The notes beneath the pieces are model-generated. The model had not been told where the DNA came from. It saw only the letters and a program-made list of their open reading frames with translations, and searched no databases. The translations under genes and the position numbers were made by a program. A stretch of DNA of 64,000 nucleotides from Flavisolibacter nicotianae (GTDB lineage Bacteria; Bacteroidota; Bacteroidia; Chitinophagales; Chitinophagaceae), in contig NZ_RBCI01000009.1 of assembly GCF_003628535.1 (NCBI RefSeq), positions 93,029 through 157,028 of the forward strand, written 5' to 3'. This document shows positions 24,886-31,791 of the stretch, one piece after another. The first letter of the stretch is position 1, and each line of letters begins with the position of its first letter.

Positions 24886-25089
24886 CTACATTTTGTTTCC
24901 CTCGGTTCGCTCCGTTGCTTTCTCCCCTGATTGCTTGCCGGCCGCCGGATTGTCTTCGCTTCCATCGTTCTCACCGGTTGCCTCTTCCACACTTCCTTCC
25001 CTGTTGCCAAGGCGGTTGTTGTAAGAAGACATTGAACCGGGTTGTTCCTGCGCTTTTTCCGCATTGCGCTTTTTTCTTTTATCGTCCAT
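24886..25089 (-). CDS. Small hydrophilic protein divergent from ligD (67 aa)
   Basis: A 67-residue very hydrophilic protein beginning MDDKRKKRNAEKAQEQPGS, with Gly, Asn, Glu and Lys throughout and no hydrophobic core. It is divergent from ligD with only 78 bases between start codons, and both sides have a TGGCAC element. Composition matches the disordered stress proteins at 11696 and 60353. It has no recognised family, so coding status is moderately supported. Confidence 0.5.
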   Translation of the reverse strand: MDDKRKKRNAEKAQEQPGSMSSYNNRLGNREGSVEEATGENDGSEDNPAAGKQSGEKATERTEGNKM

Positions 25090-25107
25090 AGCGTTTCTGT
25101 AACACAG

Positions 25108-25123
25108 CCGCAAATCCGTGCCA
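25108..25123 (-). promoter_or_regulatory. GGYAY element, site 8 (TGGCAC, leftward)
   Basis: On the leftward strand TGGCACGGATTTGCGG, 18 bases before the start at 25089. It contains both TGGCAC and TTTGC, the parts of a sigma-54 promoter, but the GG-to-GC spacing is 9, one base short of the canonical 10. Confidence 0.4.
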
Positions 25124-25139
25124 CATCCTGCAACACAAA

Positions 25140-25155
25140 TGGCACTAATTTTTCA
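25140..25155 (+). promoter_or_regulatory. GGYAY-N5-TT element, site 9 (before ligD)
   Basis: TGGCACTAATTTTTCA, 12 bases before the ligD start codon. A sigma-54 -24 box is exact (TGGCAC); the -12 reads TTTCA instead of TTGCA. Confidence 0.4.
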
Positions 25156-25167
25156 CCGTTTCAGTGT

Positions 25168-27900
25168 ATGAGCCTATCGCTTTACAACCAGAAACGGGAT
25201 TTCAAAAAAACGGCAGAGCCGAAAGGGAAACCACAGCACGAAAAAGGGCAGTTGCGTTTTGTTGTACAAAAGCACGATGCGTCAAGCGTGCACTACGATT
25301 TTCGCCTGGAAATGGAAGGCGTGCTCAAGAGCTGGGCAGTGCCCAAAGGCCCCTCTTGTAACCCGGCTGATAAACGGTTAGCCATGATGGTGGAAGACCA
25401 CCCGTTTTCCTATCGCAATTTTGAAGGTGTCATTCCTGCAGGCGAATACGGTGGTGGAACGGTGATCGTGTGGGATGAAGGAACCTATGTTCCTGCCAAC
25501 GCAGAGGGCAGTTCAAGAAAGGAGCAGGAAGCTTTGTTGCTGCAACAATTGAATCAGGGGAAAATCAGTTTTGTTTTGCATGGCCAAAAATTGCAGGGTG
25601 AATACACACTTGTGCGGATGAAGGGCCGTGGTGAGAACACGTGGATGCTGATTAAAAAGAAAGACGAATGGAGTGGTACGGCCGATATTACACAAAACGA
25701 AGTATCGGTAAAGACCGGGAAGACCCTGGTAGAAGTGGCGCTTGCCCATGGCACCACTGTCAATCACCCGAAGGAATCAAAAACAAAGGCAGCGCAGGCT
25801 GCAAAAAAAGCAACGCCTCCCCCACCGGTGAAAGTCGCGGCAAAAAAAACAAAACAGCAAAAACTTTCGCCCAAAACCAAAGCACTTTTGAATGGCTACG
25901 CAGCGCTTGCCGAGCCGGCGGAAATGCCACAAAAAATCCTTCCCATGCTGGCGACACTTGTTGACGAACCGTTCGACAACAAGGACTGGATTTTTGAGAT
26001 TAAATGGGATGGCTACCGTGCCTTGGCATATTGCGACGAGAAGAATGTGGAACTGGTGTCCCGCAACCTGAAAACATTTACACAAAAATATGCCCCGGTA
26101 GCCGGTGCGCTGGCCGGCCTGAAGCTAAACGCGGTGCTGGACGGGGAAATTGTTGCCGTGACGGAAAACGGGCTGGCCAATTTCCAGCTCCTGCAAAACT
26201 GGCAAAACACTCCCGTGCACCTGCAATATTTTGTATTCGATATCCTATGGCTGAACGGCCTTGACATCACCAGGATTCCACTACACCAACGGAAAAAAAT
26301 CCTGCGGGAGATCATTCCTGCCGAACACGAGGTCATTCGCTACAGCGATCACGTGGTGGGCAAGGGAAAACATTTTTTTGATGCCGCCCTGCGCCAGGGT
26401 CTCGAAGGCATCATGGCAAAAAGGGCCGACAGCGTTTATCAATTCGACACCCGGACACCCGACTGGGTAAAAATAAAAGTGGCTCGCCGCCAGGAAGTGA
26501 TCATTGCCGGCTACACGGAACCCCGGCGAACAAGAAAGTTTTTCGGCTCTCTTTTGCTGGGTGTTTACGAGGGGAACGAACTGGTTTATGTGGGCCATAC
26601 CGGCAGCGGTTTCAACACCCAAAGCCTCGAGCAGATTTACAAACGATTGCAACCCCTGAAAACGCCTGATTCGCCGTTTGCAAAAACACCGAAAACCAAT
26701 ATGCCGGCAACCTGGGTAAAGCCACAGTTGGTTTGTGAAATTAAATTCACGGAATGGACAACCGACCGGCAGGCCCGCCATGCAATTTTTATGGGATTGC
26801 GGGATGATAAAAAAGCAAAAGACGTCACGTTTGAAAAAAGCACAACCATGGCCAAGAGTAAAACCACCGCGAAAAAAGCAGCGCCTGCAAAGAAAAAAGC
26901 GGCTCCAAAAAAAACAGCGAAGACTGCACAAAAACGCAGCAGGACCCAAAAAACGTCCGGCCTGAAAGCTGACCCAGACACCGATAGTGAGCAAGTATTG
27001 CCGTTGGACGGGCACGAAATAAAACTCACCAACCTGTCAAAACTTTACTGGACAAGGGAGGGTTTTCGCAAAGGCGATGTCGTGAACTATTACCTGCAGA
27101 TGGCACCGTTCATTTTGCCCTACCTGCTCGACAGGCCACAGTCGCTCAACCGGCATCCGAACGGCATTGCAGCGCCCAATTTTTTCCAAAAAGACGTGCG
27201 GGGAAAAGTACCGAACTGGATCGAAACCTTTGAAGAATTCAGCGAGTCGACTAACGAAACAATCGAATACCTTGTTTGCAGTAATGAAGCGTCACTGATC
27301 TACATGGCCAACCTTGGCTGCATTGAGATCAATCCCTGGCATTCCCGCAAGCAACATTCGCTGCAGCCCGACTGGTGCCTGATTGACCTTGACCCGGACA
27401 AAAGCAATTCGTTTGATGAAGTGGTGGACGTGGCAAACGTTGTAAAACGTGTTCTCGACAGCGTGGGTGCCAGCGGTTGTGTAAAAACATCCGGCTCTAC
27501 GGGCATGCACGTTTACATACCGCTGGGTGCGAAATACGATTTTGAACAATCGAAACAACTGGCCGAAATCCTGGTTTCAATTGTCAACACCGAGCTTCCC
27601 GAGCTAACCAGTATGGAGCGGTCGCCGGCGAAACGCAAAGGGAAAATTTACCTGGATTTTTTACAAAACAAAGAAACCCAAACAGCCGCTGCGCCATACT
27701 CGCTTCGGCCCAAACCCGGCGTACCTGTATCGACACCGCTGGACTGGAGCGAAGTAAAAAAAGGACTGACTCCTACAACCTGGAATGCCCGGAACATTTT
27801 CGACCGTGTAAAAACCGAAGGCGATCTGTTTGCTCCCGTGCTGCAAAAAGGAATAGATTTGGAAAAAGTTCTAAAAAAATTACAGGGCCTCAGCCAATAG
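25168..27900 (+). CDS. ligD: Multifunctional DNA ligase D (PE-LIG-POL)
   Basis: A 910-residue LigD. Order of domains: 3'-phosphoesterase (residues about 25-190; HYDFRLEMEG with His42 and Asp44, EYGGGTVIVWDEG), a Lys/Ala/Pro linker, ATP-dependent ligase (about 250-560; catalytic Lys279 in KWDGYRA, DGEIVA, LEGIMAKR, WVKIKVARRQE), a second Lys/Ala-rich linker (about 565-605), and primase-polymerase (about 610-900; TNLSKLYW, RHPNGI, catalytic DLDPD near 740, KTSGSTGMHVYIPL). It trims, fills and seals double-strand breaks with Ku. Both linkers resemble the tail of the histone-like protein at 20524. The long upstream in-frame extension is rejected because family similarity starts at MSLSLYNQKRDF. 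Confidence 0.95.
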   Translation: MSLSLYNQKRDFKKTAEPKGKPQHEKGQLRFVVQKHDASSVHYDFRLEMEGVLKSWAVPKGPSCNPADKRLAMMVEDHPFSYRNFEGVIPAGEYGGGTVIVWDEGTYVPANAEGSSRKEQEALLLQQLNQGKISFVLHGQKLQGEYTLVRMKGRGENTWMLIKKKDEWSGTADITQNEVSVKTGKTLVEVALAHGTTVNHPKESKTKAAQAAKKATPPPPVKVAAKKTKQQKLSPKTKALLNGYAALAEPAEMPQKILPMLATLVDEPFDNKDWIFEIKWDGYRALAYCDEKNVELVSRNLKTFTQKYAPVAGALAGLKLNAVLDGEIVAVTENGLANFQLLQNWQNTPVHLQYFVFDILWLNGLDITRIPLHQRKKILREIIPAEHEVIRYSDHVVGKGKHFFDAALRQGLEGIMAKRADSVYQFDTRTPDWVKIKVARRQEVIIAGYTEPRRTRKFFGSLLLGVYEGNELVYVGHTGSGFNTQSLEQIYKRLQPLKTPDSPFAKTPKTNMPATWVKPQLVCEIKFTEWTTDRQARHAIFMGLRDDKKAKDVTFEKSTTMAKSKTTAKKAAPAKKKAAPKKTAKTAQKRSRTQKTSGLKADPDTDSEQVLPLDGHEIKLTNLSKLYWTREGFRKGDVVNYYLQMAPFILPYLLDRPQSLNRHPNGIAAPNFFQKDVRGKVPNWIETFEEFSESTNETIEYLVCSNEASLIYMANLGCIEINPWHSRKQHSLQPDWCLIDLDPDKSNSFDEVVDVANVVKRVLDSVGASGCVKTSGSTGMHVYIPLGAKYDFEQSKQLAEILVSIVNTELPELTSMERSPAKRKGKIYLDFLQNKETQTAAAPYSLRPKPGVPVSTPLDWSEVKKGLTPTTWNARNIFDRVKTEGDLFAPVLQKGIDLEKVLKKLQGLSQ

Positions 27901-27902
27901 CT

Positions 27903-28787
27903 ATGCATCCATCCATTCAAATTTTTGACGAAGCCGCACACCAGGCGATTCACACGGACATTGACATTGAAACACTCGTTGCTGATTGCCAGTTCACCGA
28001 AGGCCCGGTTTGGGAAAGCGAGGGTCATTATGTTTTCAGCGACATTACCGCCAACATCGTGTACAAAATGGTGCCCGGCCAGAAAAAAGAAAGTTTTATT
28101 TCGCAGAGTGGAACCGCTGATCCCGCGGATGAAGATCTGAAGCCCGACCAGGTAGGGTCTAACGGGCTGGCCCATGACCTGGAAGGCGCTTTACTTGTGT
28201 GCCGGCATGGCAGCCACATGGTGGCCAGATGGAAGGACGGTCAACTGGAACCGTTTATCACGAACTACCTCGGCAGACCATTCAATAGTCCCAACGACAT
28301 CATCGTAGACAGAAGGGGCCGTGTCTTTTTCTCCGATCCACCATATGGACTGAAAAACGGGCAACTGAACCCCGCAAAATTTCAACCGCTTGGTGGCGTT
28401 TATTGCTTTGACAAGGGAGAGCTTTCGCTCATTTGCGACAAATACCAGTACCCCAACGGCGTTTGCATCACACCCGACGGCCGGCAGCTTTACATCTGCT
28501 CCAACAAGCCCGTGGAAAAATTTATTTCTGTTTACGATCTGGAGACACTGCAGTTCCAAAAAATCCTGGCCGAGGAAAACAGCGACGGTATCAAGTGCGA
28601 TCCGAAAGGAAACGTTTACCTAAGCAACAAAGACGGAATTCTTGTGTTGAACAACGAAGGCAGGCGCCTTGCCCTGATTCAGTTTCCAACGGTCCCGGCC
28701 AACCATTGCTTTGGCGGTGCGGAACGGAAAGATCTTTTTGTAACCGGAAGAGAACGTGTGTACCGGATAAAAAACCTGTTGCGCTAG
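27903..28787 (+). CDS. SMP-30/gluconolactonase-like protein
   Basis: A 294-residue six-bladed beta-propeller of the SMP-30/LRE family. Metal-ligand segments are visible: the N-terminal Glu in FTEGPVWESEG, NSPNDIIVDRRGRVFFSDP, PNGVCITPDGRQLYIC and NSDGIKCDPKGNVYLS. Relatives open sugar lactones such as gluconolactone, or hydrolyse related esters, with divalent metal. No signal peptide is seen. It begins 2 bases after the ligD stop, so it is probably carried on the NHEJ transcript, although no repair role is known. Confidence 0.88.
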   Translation: MHPSIQIFDEAAHQAIHTDIDIETLVADCQFTEGPVWESEGHYVFSDITANIVYKMVPGQKKESFISQSGTADPADEDLKPDQVGSNGLAHDLEGALLVCRHGSHMVARWKDGQLEPFITNYLGRPFNSPNDIIVDRRGRVFFSDPPYGLKNGQLNPAKFQPLGGVYCFDKGELSLICDKYQYPNGVCITPDGRQLYICSNKPVEKFISVYDLETLQFQKILAEENSDGIKCDPKGNVYLSNKDGILVLNNEGRRLALIQFPTVPANHCFGGAERKDLFVTGRERVYRIKNLLR

Positions 28788-28826
28788 TCTTCTTTTCGGG
28801 GAAAGTGTTGTCTGACAAATCCTTCC

Positions 28827-28834
28827 TAATTTTG
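28827..28834 (+). promoter_or_regulatory. Bacteroidota -7 box (TAATTTTG) before the aminotransferase gene
   Basis: An exact TAnnTTTG match only 5 bases before the start codon at 28840, implying a leaderless transcript if functional. A TTG 16 bases upstream could serve as a loose -33 element. Confidence 0.4.
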
Positions 28835-28839
28835 AGCCC

Positions 28840-30072
28840 ATGCTACAAATCAGTAACCGTGGGCAGCAGATGCCACCCTCTCCCATCCGTAAATTGGTAC
28901 CTTACGCCGAAGCGGCAAAAAAGAAAGGCATCAAGGTTTTTCACCTCAACATTGGTCAGCCTGACATTGAAACGCCTCCGTCGATCCTGGACGCCGTTCG
29001 CAAAGCAGATATCCCGGTGCTGGAATACAGCCATAGTGCCGGTAACGAAAGCTACCGCCGCAAGCTGGTGCATTATTACAAATCAGTTGGCATCGATGTG
29101 GCCTACGACCAGATCCTGATCACCACCGGCGGTTCGGAAGCCATTATGTTTGGCTTTTTTGCCTGCCTTAACCCGGGCGATGAAGTCGTTATTCCCGAGC
29201 CTTATTACGCCAATTACAACGGCTTTGCCGTACAGGCGGGAGTAACCGTCGTGCCCATCACGTCTCGTATCGAGAACGGTTTTGCACTGCCGCCGATCGC
29301 AGATTTCGAAAAGGTCATTACCCCGCGAACAAAAGCGATCGTGATCTGCAGTCCCAACAATCCCACGGGCTATTTATACAGCCGACAGGAAATGGAAGAC
29401 CTGAAGACCATTTGCATAAAATACAACCTGTTTCTTTTCTCCGATGAAGCCTACCGTGAGTTTAGCTATACCGGCGAAGCTGTTAGCGCCATGCATCTCG
29501 ACGGCATGGACGAAAACGTCATCGTGATGGATACGATCAGCAAACGTTACAGCGCTTGTGGGGCACGATTGGGTGCCTTTGTCACCAAAAACAAAGCGGT
29601 CTACGATACGGCCATGAAATTTGCACAGGCCAGGCTCAGTCCTCCGGGCCTTGCGCAGATCATGGGCGAAGCTGCGGTGGATCTCCCGGCTTCTTATTTC
29701 GACAAGCCGAAAGCGGAATACCTGGAAAGGCGTAACCTTTTGGTCAGCCGGCTGAATGCCATGCCCGGTGTCTTTTGCCCGAATCCGGGTGGTGCATTTT
29801 ACGCTATGGCCAAACTGCCGATCGACGATTCGGACGCTTTCTGCCAATGGCTGCTGGAATCGTTTTCCTATGAGGGAAAAACGGTGATGCTGGCACCGGC
29901 AACCGGCTTTTATGGCACACCGGGTCTCGGGAAAGATGAAGTGCGCCTTGCCTATGTGCTGAATGTGCAGGACCTCGGCGAAGCGATGGATTGCCTGGAA
30001 AAAGCACTGGAGCAATATCCCGGAAGAACGGAGATTGTCCAGACAGAGAAAGTAATGAGCACTGTGCAATAA
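28840..30072 (+). CDS. PLP-dependent aminotransferase, class I/II
   Basis: A 410-residue fold-type I aminotransferase. Recognisable are LNIGQPDIETP (N-terminal arm), the phosphate loop TTGGSEAIMFG, VICSPNNPTG with the PLP-contacting Asn, the FSDEAYREF Asp, the Schiff-base Lys in DTISKRYSACGARLG, and the substrate Arg region near RLAYVLN. Amino-group donors cannot be told from sequence; aspartate or related amino acids are most likely. It stands alone with its own promoter-like box and terminator. Confidence 0.93.
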   Translation: MLQISNRGQQMPPSPIRKLVPYAEAAKKKGIKVFHLNIGQPDIETPPSILDAVRKADIPVLEYSHSAGNESYRRKLVHYYKSVGIDVAYDQILITTGGSEAIMFGFFACLNPGDEVVIPEPYYANYNGFAVQAGVTVVPITSRIENGFALPPIADFEKVITPRTKAIVICSPNNPTGYLYSRQEMEDLKTICIKYNLFLFSDEAYREFSYTGEAVSAMHLDGMDENVIVMDTISKRYSACGARLGAFVTKNKAVYDTAMKFAQARLSPPGLAQIMGEAAVDLPASYFDKPKAEYLERRNLLVSRLNAMPGVFCPNPGGAFYAMAKLPIDDSDAFCQWLLESFSYEGKTVMLAPATGFYGTPGLGKDEVRLAYVLNVQDLGEAMDCLEKALEQYPGRTEIVQTEKVMSTVQ

Positions 30073-30109
30073 GCAATAGTGAATGCGCAGAAGCGATTGA
30101 TAGAATTCC

Positions 30110-30138
30110 AACCCCGGTCATTTTGCCGGGGTTTTTTG
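30110..30138 (+). terminator. Intrinsic terminator after the aminotransferase gene
   Basis: CCCCGG / CCGGGG stem with flanking A/T pairs, followed by TTTTTTG. Confidence 0.8.
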
Positions 30139-30183
30139 TTTGCTTTTTACCCAATGTGTCCAACCCGATTTTCAACGAAGCAA

Positions 30184-30199
30184 GGGCATAATAATTGCA
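30184..30199 (+). promoter_or_regulatory. GGYAY element, site 10: best sigma-54-like promoter
   Basis: GGGCATAATAATTGCA, about 50 bases before the DUF2892-SRPBCC gene. GG and GC are exactly 10 bases apart and the -12 reads TTGCA, so this is the only member of the set that satisfies the strict sigma-54 rule. Confidence 0.5.
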
Positions 30200-30249
30200 A
30201 AATCTTCTAGAGCCAAAGGCAATTCTTTCATTACTAAAAAAATAGCAAC

Positions 30250-31098
30250 ATGGCGAATACAGAAAATTATGGTAGCTGGCATGCTGAAAATGAGTTTCAG
30301 CCGAATGAAGCGGGCGGCGTTGTCAACGTCGGTCAAAATGAACGAATGATCTCGGTTGGACTGGGCGCATTCCTGCTCTCGTCCGGCCTGAATAACCTGA
30401 CCCGTCATCCCATCCGCGGTCTTCTGCGCACAATGTTGGGAGGCGCCTTGCTTTACCGCGGCGTATCGGGTCATTGCCCGGTTTATTCCAGCCTGGGCAA
30501 AACCAAGGATGTCAGCCACACACCGGCGATTAACATCCGCACGGGTCTCATTGTAAACAAGCCGAAAGAAGAAGTCTATGCTTTCTGGCGCAAGCTTGAA
30601 AACCTACCTCTTTTCATGAAACACCTGTCGAGTGTAACGGAGATTGACACCAAGCACTCGCACTGGGAAGCCGATGTTCCGGGTGGTATCGGCAAAATAA
30701 AATGGAACGCCGAAATTGTAAAAGAGGAAGAAGGTTCGCTTATCGGCTGGCAGTCGATCCCCAATTCGATGGTGAACAATGCCGGTAAGGTTACCTTCCG
30801 GGATGCCCTGGGCGGCGAAGGAACAGAGCTGGATATCGTCATCACGTATCATGCACCGGCCGGCGAACTGGGAGCAGGTATCGCGAAAGCCCTGAATCCC
30901 GTACTGGAAAAAATGGTGCGGCAGGATATTATGAATTTCAAAGACTACATTGAGACCAAGCATGTTTCTTCGTCCAATGTATCGACTGCTGGTGGCAGCA
31001 ACCGGAACGACAACCCAAATATTCTTCGCACCGAAAAGGAAAGCGTGGAACAGGGAAGCAGCAGAATATCCGGAACCACCAATGGTGATGGCATCTGA
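30250..31098 (+). CDS. DUF2892-SRPBCC membrane-associated protein
   Basis: A 282-residue protein with two parts. Residues about 30-80 are a YgaP-like DUF2892 membrane hairpin (NERMISVGLGAFLLSSGLNNL and RGLLRTMLGGALLYRGVSG). Residues about 95-240 are a SRPBCC/START-fold domain (RTGLIVNKPKEEVYAFWRKLENLPLFM, SSVTEIDTKHSHWE, GWQSIPNS). A Ser/Asn/Gly-rich tail of some 45 residues follows. The fold binds hydrophobic ligands; this arrangement is common in desiccation-tolerant bacteria and Bacteroidota, with no known ligand. Confidence 0.85.
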   Translation: MANTENYGSWHAENEFQPNEAGGVVNVGQNERMISVGLGAFLLSSGLNNLTRHPIRGLLRTMLGGALLYRGVSGHCPVYSSLGKTKDVSHTPAINIRTGLIVNKPKEEVYAFWRKLENLPLFMKHLSSVTEIDTKHSHWEADVPGGIGKIKWNAEIVKEEEGSLIGWQSIPNSMVNNAGKVTFRDALGGEGTELDIVITYHAPAGELGAGIAKALNPVLEKMVRQDIMNFKDYIETKHVSSSNVSTAGGSNRNDNPNILRTEKESVEQGSSRISGTTNGDGI

Positions 31099-31116
31099 TT
31101 TTTTGATTGGTAAATA

Positions 31117-31150
31117 AAAAGGCGGCTGAAAGTTTCGGCCGCCTTTTATT
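31117..31150 (+). terminator. Intrinsic terminator after the SRPBCC gene
   Basis: AAAAGGCGGC / GCCGCCTTTT stem-loop followed by ATTTTA. Confidence 0.8.
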
Positions 31151-31295
31151 TTATGGAAGGCTTGAATTTTTCCCGGCTAAAACCTGTACATGCTAAACCA
31201 TCGCTTACATCTTCCCTGCGCTACTTTTCGCTTGCTTTGGAAAATACAGTAGCAATAGGATCAGGCTAGTCCTTCCTTCGCCATGGTGGTTGGAT

Positions 31296-31769
31296 TTAAG
31301 AGGTTTTGAGTTGGTAATACAGGTCGTTCCAGCGGAGTTCCTGTTTGAAGCGGTAGAGGTCCGTGTCGCGGCCGATCTTCACATGTTCGATGCCGGCCAT
31401 GTCGGCAAAGTCTCCCAGGTGGGTGGCGGCGATCGCCTGGATCCTGGCAGGTGTGGTGGGCACCGCCAGCCAGGATCCAGGCCGCACAGCCGGTCTTCAT
31501 ATCCGGCAGCGGTTTCCAAAGCACCCGTGCTGCGGGCAGTTTAGGCAGGTCGTGCTGCGGCGCTACGGCCTCCACTTCGCTGACCAGCAGGCGGAAACGG
31601 TTGCCCATGTCCATGAGCAAGGCATTGATGATGGCCGGGCCACCGGCGACATTGAACACCAGGCGCACCCGGCCGGCTTTGCCGCCACCACCTGCCTGAG
31701 TGTCTCTTCTCCATAAAGGTGCTGGCTCCCCGTGACAAACCATACCTCCAATCGCTTTAAATCTTCCAT
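31296..31769 (-). pseudogene. araA: Remnant of L-arabinose isomerase (araA), internally deleted and frameshifted
   Basis: Three pieces in order match the AraA family. The N-terminal piece (from 31769) reads [21 protein letters not shown]. After a shift near 31690 the next frame reads [21 protein letters not shown] and then [20 protein letters not shown]...[11 protein letters not shown]. After a second shift near 31455 it reads [21 protein letters not shown]...[14 protein letters not shown], the normal C-terminus. About 360 internal codons, including the catalytic glutamates, are gone (474 bases remain of about 1500). It follows the GH127 gene by 22 bases on the same strand, as in an arabinose operon. 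The alignment is from memory of AraA, but the match at both ends is strong. Confidence 0.9.
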
Positions 31770-31791
31770 GACAATAGCGTTTTGTCAAAAT

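Noticed and set aside
31430..31485. Inverted repeat TGGATCCTGGC / GCCAGGATCCA in the araA remnant
   Set aside because: It falls within residual coding sequence and is not followed by a T-run, so it is not called a terminator or mobile-element end.
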